Shown: positions 51,701 to 61,182 of the stretch, piece after piece
How positions within the stretch are numbered: the first letter of the stretch is position 1
Layout of the letters: each line of letters opens with the position of its first letter
Source of the DNA: WTFY01 sp965203725
GTDB taxonomy: Bacteria > Pseudomonadota > Gammaproteobacteria > UBA4575
Direction of reading: 5' to 3'
DNA length: 64,000 nucleotides
Assembly: GCA_965203725.1 (NCBI GenBank)
Contig: CBDBDH010000001.1
Span: 1 to 64,000, forward strand
Position numbers and translations under genes: made by a program
Notes under the pieces: generated by a model
The model's database searches: none
What the model was told of the DNA's origin: nothing
The model's input: the letters and a program-made list of their open reading frames with translations, nothing else

Positions 51701-53380
51701 ATGCATGATTTCGACGTACTGATCATCGGCAGCGGTGCCGCCGGCTTGAGCCTGGCGTTGCGCATTGACCCCGGTATGCAGGTGGCCGTGCTTTCCAAGG
51801 GCAGCCTGGATGCAGGCAGTACCGCCTGGGCCCAGGGCGGTATTTCCGCAGTCATCGATGAAGATGACTCCATTGACCAGCACATGGCGGATACCATCGA
51901 TGCCGGTGTGGGACTTTGCGACGCGGATGCGGTCTATCACACCGTCGTGCAGGGAAAGGAGATGATTTCCTGGCTGACGGACCTGGGGATCAAGTTCACG
52001 CGCGAGAAAGGTGCAGACGGCAAATCCTATCTGCATCTGACCCGTGAAGGCGGTCACACGCAACGCAGGGTGGTCCATGCCGCGGATGCCACCGGCTGGG
52101 CCATACAGAATGCCCTCATCAGGACGGCCCGCGAGAAGGAGCATATCCGGGTATTCGAGCAGCACATCACGATCGACCTGATCACCACGCACAAGCTGTC
52201 CGGTGCGCCGAGAGCCGAGACCGGGAACCGCTGCGTAGGGGCCTATGTGCTGGATACCGGCAACCAGCGCGTGGAAACATTCAGGGCACGGCATGTCGTG
52301 CTGGCCACCGGGGGGGCGAACAAGGTCTACCTGTATACGAGCAACCCGGATGGATCATCCGGGGACGGTATTGCCATGGCCTGGCGCGCGGGCTGTCGCG
52401 TGGCCAACATGGAATTCATGCAGTTCCACCCCACCTGCCTGTACCATCCAAGCGCGAAGTCCTATCTGATCACGGAGAGCGTACGGGGAGAAGGAGGCAA
52501 ACTGTTACTTCCCGATGGCTCGGAATTCATGCATGAATTTGACTCGCGCGGTGTACTTGCGCCCCGCGATATCGTCGCGCGTGCAATCGATCACAAGATG
52601 AAAAGGCTTGGCATCGATTGTGTATACCTGGACATCAGCCACAAACCCAAGGCATTTATCCAGCAGCACTTTCCGAATGTCTATGCCCGCTGCCTGAAAC
52701 TGGGTTACGACATGAGCAAGGAACCGGTACCGGTGGTACCTGCCGCACATTATACCTGCGGCGGGGTGATGACGGACCTGAAGGGCCGAACGGACGTCCG
52801 CAACCTGTACGCCATCGGCGAGACCACGCATACCGGATTGCATGGCGCGAATCGCATGGCAAGCAATTCCCTGCTTGAATGCCTGGTCTTTGCCAATGCA
52901 ACGAGCCAGGAAATCAATGCCGGCACCCCCCCGGACATCCTGGACTGGGACATCCCCCCGTGGGATGAGAGCCGCGTGACAGAACCCGACGAAGAGATTG
53001 TCGTCGCCCATAACTGGGATGAACTGAGAAGGTTCATGTGGGACTACGTCGGCATCGTGCGCACCACCAAACGGCTGCAGCGCGCAAAGCGGCGTGTCGA
53101 CTTGCTCATATCGGAAATTGACGAGTACTACAGCAACTTCCGGGTGAACAGCGACCTGATCGAGTTAAGGAACATCACGCTGGTTGCGGACATCATCATC
53201 AAGAGCGCACTGTCCAGAAAAGAAAGCCGCGGCCTGCACTATACCCTCGACTACCCGGCTACAGACCCCGGGTTGAAACACACCGACACGATCCTGGACC
53301 CGGGTGCCGAATCCTCCGCACAGAAACAGGCCGCCTGGCTTCCCGAGACCCACCGTCAGACGGCGCTTTTCAGGAGATGA
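51701..53380 (+). CDS. nadB: L-aspartate oxidase
   Basis: 559-residue FAD enzyme making iminoaspartate for NAD synthesis. FAD motif LIIGSGAAGLSLAL at residues 7-20, STAWAQGGISAVIDEDDS, FMQFHPTCLYHPSAKSYLIT, RGEGGKLLLP, DIVARAIDHKMKR and HGANRMASNSLLECLVF are the family signatures. It diverges from rpoE, and its 3' end overlaps orn by 25 bases on the opposite strand. Length is normal. Confidence 0.96.
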   Translation: MHDFDVLIIGSGAAGLSLALRIDPGMQVAVLSKGSLDAGSTAWAQGGISAVIDEDDSIDQHMADTIDAGVGLCDADAVYHTVVQGKEMISWLTDLGIKFTREKGADGKSYLHLTREGGHTQRRVVHAADATGWAIQNALIRTAREKEHIRVFEQHITIDLITTHKLSGAPRAETGNRCVGAYVLDTGNQRVETFRARHVVLATGGANKVYLYTSNPDGSSGDGIAMAWRAGCRVANMEFMQFHPTCLYHPSAKSYLITESVRGEGGKLLLPDGSEFMHEFDSRGVLAPRDIVARAIDHKMKRLGIDCVYLDISHKPKAFIQQHFPNVYARCLKLGYDMSKEPVPVVPAAHYTCGGVMTDLKGRTDVRNLYAIGETTHTGLHGANRMASNSLLECLVFANATSQEINAGTPPDILDWDIPPWDESRVTEPDEEIVVAHNWDELRRFMWDYVGIVRTTKRLQRAKRRVDLLISEIDEYYSNFRVNSDLIELRNITLVADIIIKSALSRKESRGLHYTLDYPATDPGLKHTDTILDPGAESSAQKQAAWLPETHRQTALFRR

Positions 53381-53898
53381 CTCCGGTAGTATCTGAGTTC
53401 CTCGATTGAGCCCCGGATATCGTCCAGCGCCAGGTGCCTGGATTCTTTTTCAAAGCCCTTCTCTTTCGGGTACCAGCGCTGTGCCAGTTCCTTCAACGTG
53501 CTGACGTCAAGATTGCGGTAGTGGAAGTAGCGTTCAAGCTCGGGCATGAACCGTGCCAGGAAACGCCGGTCCTGACATATGCTGTTGCCGCACATCGGGG
53601 ATTCATTGCTGGAAACATGCTGGCGAATGAAATTCAGGACCGCCTGCTCCGCCTGCGCCTCGCTGACCTCACTGTTTCTGACCCGCTCGGTCAGTCCGGA
53701 CTTGGCATGCTGCCTGGTATTCCAGTCATCCATGGCATTGAGCACGGAGGACTCCTGGTGAATTGCAAGCACCGGCCCGACCGCCAGCTCTTCCAGGTCC
53801 TTGTTGGTGACCACCGCGGCAATCTCGATAATACGGTCCTCAAACGGGTTGAGTCCGGTCATTTCCAGATCGATCCAGACAAGGTTGCCAGAGCGCAT
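53356..53898 (-). CDS. orn: Oligoribonuclease
   Basis: 180-residue DEDDh exonuclease that degrades short RNAs and pGpG to mononucleotides. DEDD residues are visible in VWIDLEMTGLNPFEDRIIEI, CGNSICQDRRFLARFMPEL and the C-terminal SRHLALDDIRGSIEELRYYR. ATG 53898 gives the family length (E. coli 181); MHMRSGN two codons upstream is possible. The 25-base convergent overlap with nadB is in both coding ends. Confidence 0.95.
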   Translation of the reverse strand: MRSGNLVWIDLEMTGLNPFEDRIIEIAAVVTNKDLEELAVGPVLAIHQESSVLNAMDDWNTRQHAKSGLTERVRNSEVSEAQAEQAVLNFIRQHVSSNESPMCGNSICQDRRFLARFMPELERYFHYRNLDVSTLKELAQRWYPKEKGFEKESRHLALDDIRGSIEELRYYRSHLLKSAV

Positions 53899-54031
53899 GT
53901 GCATCCGCCTTCTTGAGCTTGTTACTAGGGTTCCCTTGGAAAAATCTACCACATAACCGCGTTCGGCCCGGTAAAATTTTCAGGCCGGCGCACAAATCCG
54001 TGCAGCCATGAACTTGACACTCCACCGGCTG

Positions 54032-54658
54032 CTAGTAGGTTTTGCGGCCTGCAAAAGCCTGCGCAATCGTGTTCTGGTCGACGAACTCCAGTTCACCGCC
54101 AACCGGTACACCCTGTGCCAGGCGGGTGGTCTTGATACCCTGCCTGCCTGCCATCTCGCTCAATACGTGTGCGGTCACTTCCCCTTCGACGGTCGAGTTG
54201 GTCGCCAGGATCAGCTCCTCCACGGCTTCCTCACTGAGGCGCTTCTCCAAAATCGGCAATCCAAGTTCCTGCGGCCCGATGCCATCCAGCGGGGAAAGAC
54301 TGCCCATCAACACAAAGTACAGACCCTTGTAATCCGTGCTCTTCTCGAGCATGAAGACATCGGCGGGGTTCTCCACGACACAAATGGTGGTACGGATTCT
54401 TGAAGCATCCTGGCAGATCGGGCAGCACTCGTGCTCGGTAAAAATGCGGCAATTCTTGCAATGTCCGATTTCATCGATGGCCCGGCTCAGGACATCCGAC
54501 AGACTCTTCGCGCCCCCCCGGTTGCGCTGCAACAGGTGAAATGCCATGCGTTGTGCAGACTTCGGCCCGACGCCGGGAAGGCATTGCAGGGATTCGATCA
54601 GCTGGTTCAGCAACGACGACGTGGCCAGTTCACCGTCGCCCGGATCATTCACGGACAT
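54032..54658 (-). CDS. recR: Recombination protein RecR
   Basis: 208-residue RecFOR pathway protein. N-terminal helix-hairpin-helix (LPGVGPKSAQRMAFHLLQ), C4 zinc finger (CKNCRIFTEHECCPICQD, residues about 64-82) and Toprim domain (CVVENPADVFMLEKS, then LILATNSTVEGEVTAHVL). It loads RecA at gaps with RecO. It lies 6 bases after ybaB; dnaX-ybaB-recR is a conserved operon. Confidence 0.96.
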   Translation of the reverse strand: MSVNDPGDGELATSSLLNQLIESLQCLPGVGPKSAQRMAFHLLQRNRGGAKSLSDVLSRAIDEIGHCKNCRIFTEHECCPICQDASRIRTTICVVENPADVFMLEKSTDYKGLYFVLMGSLSPLDGIGPQELGLPILEKRLSEEAVEELILATNSTVEGEVTAHVLSEMAGRQGIKTTRLAQGVPVGGELEFVDQNTIAQAFAGRKTY

Positions 54659-54664
54659 ACCGGC

Positions 54665-54997
54665 TCAGAAAGGCAGCTTCATCCCGCCCGGCAGGTCCAG
54701 GCCACTGGCCAGACTGGAGAACCGGTCCCGGGTGGTCTGGTCCACCTTGTTGGACGCATCGTTGAGCGCTGCTGCAATCAGGTCTTCAAGCATGTCCTTA
54801 TCCTCCTCGAGCAGGCTCTCATCGATCTGCACCTTGCGTACCTCGTGTTTTCCGGTCATCACGATCTTCACCAGGCCGCCGCCGGACTGGCCTTCAACCT
54901 CCAGGGTTTTCAGCTCCTCCTGCGCCTTTTTCATGTCTTCCTGCATTTGCTGCGCTTTTTTCATCAAGCTTCCGAGTCCACCTTGCATAACAGTCAT
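54665..54997 (-). CDS. ybaB: Nucleoid-associated protein YbaB/EbfC family
   Basis: 110-residue DNA-binding protein: GGLGSLMKKAQQMQEDMKKA at the N-terminus, VEGQSGGGLVKIVMTGKHEV in the central strand pair and LIAAALNDASNKVDQTT in the last helix. It binds DNA as a dimer with helical pincers. Its start overlaps the dnaX stop by 4 bases (ATGA). Confidence 0.95.
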   Translation of the reverse strand: MTVMQGGLGSLMKKAQQMQEDMKKAQEELKTLEVEGQSGGGLVKIVMTGKHEVRKVQIDESLLEEDKDMLEDLIAAALNDASNKVDQTTRDRFSSLASGLDLPGGMKLPF

Positions 54998-56604
54998 TCT
55001 CCAATGGGTTTAACCGAACCTGCGACAACCTCTGCACCAAAACCCGACCGGAACGCCTTGACCACCTCGTCTTCTTCGATCTGTTTTTCCACTAAGGACT
55101 GCCTTTCTTCCATCGCGCGGGTTTTCTTTTTGGCCGGGGTATCAATGTCTTGATTGGTGAGCCTGATTTCAAGCTTCACATCCTGGTTGAAGTACGCCTG
55201 CAGGGCCTCCTGCAATTTCCGGTGGGCATTCGGGATCGCAATCCCTTCGTGCTGCTCTGCAAGATTCAGAACCACCCCGTCCTGCGTAGCGGATTGTACG
55301 CTGCAGCTTGAAGCCAGCGAATGGGCAGCGCCCTGTATGCCTAGTTGATCGACCAGCTCGGGCCAGCGCCCGTTTTTGACAAGATCACCAATGTTGCCGG
55401 AGGGAACCGATTTCATGTCGTCTTTAATGTCCCTGGATGCCGATTCCCCGCTGCCTTGAACGTCCCCGGGTACCGCTTCATTGCGGGCCACCGGCACTTC
55501 CCGTTCCGCCTGCTCCCGACTGGCAGGCCGAAACGCCAGCATGCGCAACAATGTCATTTCCAGGGCACTTTGCTGCGAAGTGTACAGGTGCAGGTCACGG
55601 CGGCCGAGCAGTGCGATCTGGTAAAACAGCTGTACATCCTCGGGGCTGAGCTGTTTGCCCAGCTTGCCTGCAAGTTCGACATCCGCTCCCGTGCGCCTCT
55701 CGGCATTCCCCACCGCCTGGGAAATTGCAGCCTGGTGAAGTATATCGATCATGTCGTCGAGCAGGCTGGCGAAATCGGCGGAAAGCTGCGCCAGCTCATG
55801 CGAACACCGCATGATTTCCGCGGCATTCTCATCCATCAGCGCCTGTACCAGTTTTTGCATGTACTCTCTCGGTACGGTACCCAGCATCTCATGCATGGCA
55901 CTGTCCGTGACGTTTTCCTTGCTGTACGCAATGGCCTGGTCCAGCAGGCTCAATGCATCGCGCATGCTGCCATCGGCTACCCGTGCGATGGAGTACAGGG
56001 CCGGTCTTTCAAACGGCACCTCCTCTGCCAGCATGATCGATTCCAGTTGCTGTACGACCGCATCCTCCGGGAGTTTTTTCAGATTGAACTGCAGGCAGCG
56101 CGACAGTACGGTCATCGGCAATTTCTGCGGGTCCGTGGTCGCCAGCAGGAATTTCACGTGCGGCGGCGGCTCTTCCAGGGTCTTCAGCAGCGCGTTGAAG
56201 CTGTGCCCCGACAGCATGTGGACCTCATCGATCAGGTAGACCTTGAAATGGCCGCGTGTCGGGCTGTACTGAACGTTGTCGAGCAGTTCGCGGGTGTCCT
56301 CTACCTTGGTGCGCGAGGCCGCGTCCACTTCAATGAGGTCAATGTACCTGCCCTCGTCAATTTCGCGGCAGGCACTGCATACTCCACAGGGGTTGGCGCT
56401 GGCCCCTTCCTCACAGTTCAGACACTTGGCAAATATGCGCGCCAGGGTCGTCTTGCCCACTCCCCGTGTGCCCGTGAACAGATAGGCATGATGCAGTCTT
56501 TGCTGGTCGAGCGCGTTGGAAAGCGCCTTCACGACATGCATCTGGCCCACGACCTCGGCAAAGTTTTTTGGCCGCCACTTGCGCGCTAATGCTTGATAAC
56601 TCAT
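54994..56604 (-). CDS. dnaX: DNA polymerase III subunit gamma/tau
   Basis: 536-residue clamp-loader ATPase. Walker A FTGTRGVGKTTLARIFAKCL near residue 45, zinc-binding CLNCEEGASANPCGVCSACR, Walker B VYLIDEVHMLS, sensor LATTDPQKLPMTVLSRCLQF. Domain III and a tau-like C-terminal domain follow. A CAAAAAGAAAA run lies close to the C-terminus, but I see no well-placed canonical slippery heptamer for a gamma product. First gene of dnaX-ybaB-recR, downstream of the 4.5S RNA gene. Confidence 0.95.
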   Translation of the reverse strand: MSYQALARKWRPKNFAEVVGQMHVVKALSNALDQQRLHHAYLFTGTRGVGKTTLARIFAKCLNCEEGASANPCGVCSACREIDEGRYIDLIEVDAASRTKVEDTRELLDNVQYSPTRGHFKVYLIDEVHMLSGHSFNALLKTLEEPPPHVKFLLATTDPQKLPMTVLSRCLQFNLKKLPEDAVVQQLESIMLAEEVPFERPALYSIARVADGSMRDALSLLDQAIAYSKENVTDSAMHEMLGTVPREYMQKLVQALMDENAAEIMRCSHELAQLSADFASLLDDMIDILHQAAISQAVGNAERRTGADVELAGKLGKQLSPEDVQLFYQIALLGRRDLHLYTSQQSALEMTLLRMLAFRPASREQAEREVPVARNEAVPGDVQGSGESASRDIKDDMKSVPSGNIGDLVKNGRWPELVDQLGIQGAAHSLASSCSVQSATQDGVVLNLAEQHEGIAIPNAHRKLQEALQAYFNQDVKLEIRLTNQDIDTPAKKKTRAMEERQSLVEKQIEEDEVVKAFRSGFGAEVVAGSVKPIGE

Positions 56605-56641
56605 TGCCGGGATTCTTGCAGGATTTTCCGTCCAAACTGCG

Positions 56642-56757
<116 letters not shown>

Positions 56758-56761
56758 CCTG

Positions 56762-56767
56762 ACTATA
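56762..56767 (-). promoter_or_regulatory. Candidate -10 box of the 4.5S RNA gene
   Basis: TATAGT on the minus strand, 7 bases before the predicted RNA 5' end. A weak -35-like TTTCAA lies 17 bases further upstream. The spacing fits a sigma-70 promoter. Confidence 0.45.
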
Positions 56768-57004
56768 ACCCAACCGTCTGGGTTTTGAAAACAAGGGGAC
56801 GGCCCTGTACGCCCACTGCCTGCACGCCTGGATCACTGGCATGGAGAAGTGCCTTTCCATGCGGCTTTCCCGGCTTCACCCGTACCGCTGGCAAGGGAAC
56901 ATTGGCACGAACTCCCCAGGTCGCGGGATGACTCGATGTTGCCCTGCAGGCACTGATGCTTTTCGTGCGCGGGAGCCGGCCCCGCAGGATGAGGCTGCAC
57001 GAGC

Positions 57005-58633
57005 TCAGTGCTCTCCGCGGACCTCCATGATCATGAGGTCCAGGACCTCCTGGCGGGTGATCATGCCCAGAAATTTTTCAGTTTCCTCATCCAGCACCGG
57101 CATCACGGTAAGCGAGTTCTCCGTCATTTTCTGCAATGCATCCTCAACCGGTTCGCCGGGGCGAACACATGGCGGGTCCTGACGGGCAAATTTTCCCACA
57201 CGCGTGGTCGACCACAACTTTTTGGGCAGGTAACGCAGCATGCTCAACGATACCATGCCCAGAAGCTTGCCCTGCTCCACGAGCAGGTAGTCCTGCTGGT
57301 GCGGGATTACCCACTGGTCGACAAACGTGCGCACGGATTGCGAGGCATCGGGGTAGGTGCGCGAGTGGTCCAGGACATCACCGACCTTGATGTCGTCCAG
57401 TGCAAAATCCAGATACGCGAGCGACGGAAGTTGCGGTACGGGTGAAGCGGGTTGTTGCGATGGCCTGGCCCTGCGTATGGCTGTGTTGATCCACGGAGGT
57501 ACCAGCAGGATATGCGCCACCATGATCAGCACGAGAAGGGAAAACACGCTGGGACCAATGGCGCCCGTCTCAAACAGGACCAGCAGAAGCGCAATTTCGG
57601 CAACCCCCTTGGCCATCATGCCCGTGGCCAAGGTGAACGGCATGTCCTGGCGGGTGACGTAGGCACCGAGCAGGGCGCCCGCAAACTTGCCGACGAAAGG
57701 AACAATCACGAGCGCCGCAATGGTCAATGCCGGCAACTCGATGAACGACAGGCTCAGATGCAGCCCGGCGGCCGCGAAGAAAAGCGGTATAAAGAATCCT
57801 TCTGCGATGCTGCGCATGCCGGGCACGATATCCCGCCGCACCTGATAGGGCAGCCCGGACAGCGCCGAACCAAACAGCAGGGCGCCCAGTGAACCGTGCA
57901 GACCCATTTTTTCGGCACCGGAGACGGTCAGAAACAGCCCTCCCAGGATGAGCCCGAAGGAGAGCTGCGGCACGTGCAGAAAACGTTTCAGCCATATGAT
58001 CAGAACGGGCATTACCCGGCTCGCCAATACCCAGGTGACTATCGTAAAGGCCACAATCTGGCCCAACAGGATCAGCACACCGCTCCAGCTCAGCTGATGG
58101 GTGTGTTCACCGATCGTGAATCCCACCAGCAGCAGGGCCAGCATCTCGGCCATCAGCACGGTGGTGAAAATCCTGATTCCGATAGGTTCACGAAGATGAC
58201 CTTCGTCAACCAGGACCTTGGCGACAAGCCCCAGGCTGGTCAGGGACAAAATCCCTGCAAGGCAAATCGACTCCGTAAAGTCCAGGCCGAGTCCGAAATC
58301 ATAGACAAGGTCACTGGTGACGGCCATGACGGCAAGCATGGGTACGAGAACCGATATGGCCGCGGCGACAATGAAACGCCCGTGAAAGGTAGCCGCAAGA
58401 CTGGGAAAATCAAGTTCATCCAGGCCGATCAGGAAAAACAGGAGAAAGATGCCGATGCCCAGCAGGATCTGCATCTCGCTGGTGGGTTCGACAATCCCCG
58501 TGACCGGGCCCAGCAGAATTCCAACCACTGTATAGGCCACAATGGAATTTACATGGAAACGCTTGAAGACCGCCTCCGCAAGCTTGGTGGCCAAAATCAG
58601 CAAGCCGATGGATAGCAGTGCTTCTTCAATCAT
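57005..58633 (-). CDS. Kef-type (CPA2) cation:proton antiporter with C-terminal CBS pair
   Basis: 542 residues. About 12 membrane segments over residues 5-385 include the CPA2 landmarks TVVGILLGPVTGIV, FLIGLDELDFPSL, GILSLTSLGLVAKVLVDEGH and MMAKGVAEIALLLVLF. A soluble C-terminal part (about 415-540) contains two CBS-like motifs (VGDVLDHSRTYPDASQSVRT and RQDPPCVRPGEPVEDALQKM) that probably sense a nucleotide. It lacks the RCK/TrkA-N domain of classical KefB/C. Ion specificity (K+ or Na+) is unknown. A single gene between the 4.5S RNA region and the islet. Confidence 0.88.
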   Translation of the reverse strand: MIEEALLSIGLLILATKLAEAVFKRFHVNSIVAYTVVGILLGPVTGIVEPTSEMQILLGIGIFLLFFLIGLDELDFPSLAATFHGRFIVAAAISVLVPMLAVMAVTSDLVYDFGLGLDFTESICLAGILSLTSLGLVAKVLVDEGHLREPIGIRIFTTVLMAEMLALLLVGFTIGEHTHQLSWSGVLILLGQIVAFTIVTWVLASRVMPVLIIWLKRFLHVPQLSFGLILGGLFLTVSGAEKMGLHGSLGALLFGSALSGLPYQVRRDIVPGMRSIAEGFFIPLFFAAAGLHLSLSFIELPALTIAALVIVPFVGKFAGALLGAYVTRQDMPFTLATGMMAKGVAEIALLLVLFETGAIGPSVFSLLVLIMVAHILLVPPWINTAIRRARPSQQPASPVPQLPSLAYLDFALDDIKVGDVLDHSRTYPDASQSVRTFVDQWVIPHQQDYLLVEQGKLLGMVSLSMLRYLPKKLWSTTRVGKFARQDPPCVRPGEPVEDALQKMTENSLTVMPVLDEETEKFLGMITRQEVLDLMIMEVRGEH

Positions 58634-58735
58634 GTCCGGATAGATATCTGTACGGGAGTCTGCCTGGTCTAAAGCAGCCTCCCATGGCGTACAGGGATAT
58701 TAAAGCCGCAAAACCGGAACGATCAAGTTCCCGTA

Positions 58736-58891
58736 TGGGACATCCGCACCGATCACGGCGTCCCCTTCGCCTCCCCCAATGCCCTGTTCGGCCTGAGTTC
58801 CCTGTCGGTCTAGTGGCTGCGCCTCGGCATCCGCATCGAACGCATCCAGCCCGGACAGCCCCAGCAGAACGGCCGCCATGAACGCATCTAG
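58736..58891 (+). pseudogene. IS481-like transposase (rve integrase core) remnant
   Basis: The plus frame from 58736 reads WDIRTDHGVPFASPNALFGL, then SSLSV, a TAG at 58811 in place of an expected Trp, then WLRLGIRIERIQPGQPQQNG and RHERI before another TAG at 58889. This is the DDE integrase-core segment around the second Asp and the final Glu (Q-Q-N-G-R-H-E-R) of IS481-family transposases. Both ends are missing and one internal nonsense codon is present, so it is a dead fragment. Confidence 0.85.
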
Positions 58892-59039
58892 CTTGTCAGC
58901 TTCATGCAATATGATTTAGGCTTCTTTGACAAAGAAGCCGGACGGGTCGACCCGCCGAAAACCCGTTTATACCGAAAAAGTATTAACCATGTCTTCGGTA
59001 TAAAACGTATACCATGTCTCGGTAGCGGACCTTATCCAG

Positions 59040-59098
59040 GTGGCGTACCCGGAGAAATTCGGACTCCTGACCGCCTGGTTCGCAGGCAGCAGGCAAGC
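59040..59098 (-). pseudogene. tRNA-Arg-like 3'-half remnant
   Basis: The minus strand has CTGCGAACCAGGCGG resembling an Arg anticodon loop and GGAGTCCGAATTTCTCC resembling a T arm. Its complement reads in one frame as GEIRTPDRLVRR, a peptide typical of mistranslated tRNA genes. Stems are imperfect and no complete cloverleaf can be drawn, so it is a decayed tRNA piece, possibly an old integration scar. Confidence 0.4.
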
Positions 59099-59251
59099 AC
59101 AAACTTTGGGATTTATGCGCTGAAGGCGTGTAATGTATTCAGGAAGCCACCTGCCGGGTACTCCACGGTGTGTGCAAACATTCGCATGGGGCAGATACTC
59201 GGCAGGTGGTGGAACTCTTTATTCCTGCCAGGCCATGAGCCTGTAAGAGAT

Positions 59252-59277
59252 GGGGCAGGCTCGTTAGGACCTGCCCC
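59252..59277 (+). terminator. GC hairpin with short T run
   Basis: GGGGCAGG, a 10-base loop and CCTGCCCC followed by GGTTTTCG. It looks like a plus-strand terminator, but no intact plus-strand gene precedes it; it may be left from a lost gene. Confidence 0.45.
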
Positions 59278-59326
59278 GGTTTTCGTGAGCGTACGAAATT
59301 TGGGAGCTTCGATTACTCACTGCAAA

Positions 59327-59352
59327 GGGGCGAAAATCATACTAAACGCCCC
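59327..59352 (-). terminator. Probable terminator of the TbpB-like lipoprotein gene
   Basis: GGGGCG/CGCCCC stem with a 14-base loop, 18 bases after the minus-strand stop at 59371; on that strand the stem is followed by CCTTTGC. The loop is long and the U tract short, so moderate confidence. Confidence 0.45.
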
Positions 59353-59370
59353 CTTGTTCTCTTGAGCAAC

Positions 59371-61107
59371 CTAGTCTTCCTTGGTTGCTCCAAATGCGCC
59401 GGCTACAGAGCCGTTGCTGAAGAAGGTATTGAACTCGCCGACCATCGAACCCGGAGCCGTCCTGACAGTTCCACCGTCAGTAGTAGACGGAGTAAATGGC
59501 GTTTCGCCGTAGAAAGTTCCCTTGATCGACCCGTCACTGTTGGGGTCGCTGTCGGGCAATCCGCCCTTGGCCATACCTTCAAAATTTGCGCCTGCAATCT
59601 CGGCTTCCACGGTTACCCCCCATGTGTTCTCCTCTCCATTGGATAACACGAAGTCGCTGATGGTGCCCTTGACGGTATTGAGCAAGTTCGGCGCGATGGT
59701 GCCTGTACTGTCCGTAGTAGAAACTGGCAGTTGACCAAACGTGGCAGTCAACATCACATCCGCAGTGAAGTGACCGGAAGTGGACGACTCTATATTGCTG
59801 ACCGCGTTATACACTTCGTGTACGTACACGCCCGTGGCTTTACCTTCGTACGATGCACTACCATCGACTTCCGCGATTTCGCTCCCGGTGGAAGCATCAA
59901 ACGACGCCCCCGCAAAGGTCTCGACCTCGTTGTAGGTGACTGCACCGTCTCCATCGGTGGTCTTCTTGAGCCAGACGCCGTAGTGCATGTATTCACTGTC
60001 CGGCACATCAGAGGTGGCACCGGCATCAGGCGTGAAAATCCACCCGTCTGAAATAGCAGTGAGCATACCCATGGCATCAATGGAAACCGTACAGTTGGTA
60101 GCTCCGCCGGCACACGTGTACGTGCCCATGGCGCCATTATAGGTGCCCTCCACCTCGTAGGCCTCGTCATCGGTCGCATCCGGGTCATCACCCACGAATG
60201 ACAACTCTGCCGCGGTAGGGGAAGTAAATCCAGAGGACATGATCAGTGCCAGGGTTGCCGGGTGACCGCTAGTGGCGGAGTCCAAAGCAGTAAGGACAAG
60301 GCTGTCAGCTGGGTTAGTATCCGACAGAGTCTCCCCGTCTTTTCTTACAGTCAGTCCCTGATCCATTACCATTCCAAATGCGGTCGCTACTGGAGCTTCG
60401 ATGTCGGTGCTGACGATCACGACTTCCTCAACCACATTGCCATCGCTGTCGGCGTCCATCGTGCGAGTGTGCATGGTGGTGCCGTCACCTAAATCCATGG
60501 TCTGCGTGAACTGGGGATCGGTATCGCCCGGATTATCGGGATCCGTAATCTTGACAGTCGTGCCTTCATCGTCGCGGCTGAAGCCTATCGTATATATCGA
60601 ATCGTCAGCGCCTCCCACCACTCCGTCGGCACCTAGAGCATCACTGCCGCCTAGACCAGCATCCGCTGTTCCTTCTTCCCCTGCCTCGGCCGCGATGGCC
60701 GTCGTCTTCGTTCCCGCTGCTGTAGTATCTGCAATTACTTTAGCCATTCGTTCGTCTTCTTCCCGATCAGCAATGGCTTGCATGGCAGCTACCGACAACG
60801 CTGCGGTGACTTCACCGGATGTGGCCGTTGCCATACCTTCCTCGTCCACGGTGAAAGCACAGTCTGCGGCTGCAGAACATGTCAAAGTGACTTCTGTCTC
60901 GCCTTCGCCCACATCCTGGGACATGCCAGCGTCAATCGTATAGTCACCGGCTGGTATGCTCAATTCACCCAAATCAACACTTGGTGTCACCGGGTCCGGT
61001 TCATCCATCGGCGCCGGGGACGAACTGCCGCCGCCTCCGCCGCAACCGGCAAGAAGCAGGAAAAGCGAGGCCACCAGGACCAGCACAAATTTATCTGTTG
61101 ATTTCAT
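59371..61107 (-). CDS. Large surface lipoprotein with TbpB-like C-terminal barrel
   Basis: 578 residues from ATG 61107 (GGGAGA ribosome site). The signal LVLVASLFLLLAGC gives a lipidated Cys followed by a GGGGGSSSPAP linker. The middle is Ala/Asp/Thr-rich and acidic. The end (GSIKGTFYGETPFTPS, then VGEFNTFFSNGSVAGAFGAT) matches the GxFYG...G.F......GxFGA signature of transferrin-binding-protein-B-like barrels. Such proteins are exposed on the outer membrane and bind host proteins, metals or haem; ligand unknown. It is flanked by IS, tRNA and integrase remnants, suggesting acquisition with a mobile element. No TonB receptor gene is adjacent. Confidence 0.75.
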   Translation of the reverse strand: MKSTDKFVLVLVASLFLLLAGCGGGGGSSSPAPMDEPDPVTPSVDLGELSIPAGDYTIDAGMSQDVGEGETEVTLTCSAAADCAFTVDEEGMATATSGEVTAALSVAAMQAIADREEDERMAKVIADTTAAGTKTTAIAAEAGEEGTADAGLGGSDALGADGVVGGADDSIYTIGFSRDDEGTTVKITDPDNPGDTDPQFTQTMDLGDGTTMHTRTMDADSDGNVVEEVVIVSTDIEAPVATAFGMVMDQGLTVRKDGETLSDTNPADSLVLTALDSATSGHPATLALIMSSGFTSPTAAELSFVGDDPDATDDEAYEVEGTYNGAMGTYTCAGGATNCTVSIDAMGMLTAISDGWIFTPDAGATSDVPDSEYMHYGVWLKKTTDGDGAVTYNEVETFAGASFDASTGSEIAEVDGSASYEGKATGVYVHEVYNAVSNIESSTSGHFTADVMLTATFGQLPVSTTDSTGTIAPNLLNTVKGTISDFVLSNGEENTWGVTVEAEIAGANFEGMAKGGLPDSDPNSDGSIKGTFYGETPFTPSTTDGGTVRTAPGSMVGEFNTFFSNGSVAGAFGATKED

Positions 61108-61182
61108 AGCAATAGGTCTCCCATTCATATTGAAGAATCTTGAGTTGGCTTTGGCCTTACTTTTATTCGCGATAACTATAAA

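Larger units (their letters stand above)
58634..59370. other. Gene-free scarred region with IS and tRNA remnants
   Basis: About 740 bases without an intact gene. It holds an IS481-like transposase remnant (58736-58891), a perfect hairpin GGCTTCTTT-GAC-AAAGAAGCC (58919-58939), an inverted repeat TATACCGAA/TTCGGTATA (58968-58976 and 58994-59002), a tRNA-Arg-like remnant (59040-59098) and two hairpins (59252-59277, 59327-59352). It looks like debris of past insertions. Confidence 0.7.

Noticed and set aside
54994..55130. Programmed frameshift for a short gamma product of dnaX
   Set aside because: The only A-rich run (CAAAAAGAAAA) is near the C-terminus and is not a canonical slippery heptamer with pairing elements.
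58904..59365. 153-codon plus-strand frame containing GEIRTPDRLVRR
   Set aside because: The peptide is a well-known artefact of translating across a tRNA-like sequence, and the rest has no protein-like pattern. Treated as scar DNA.
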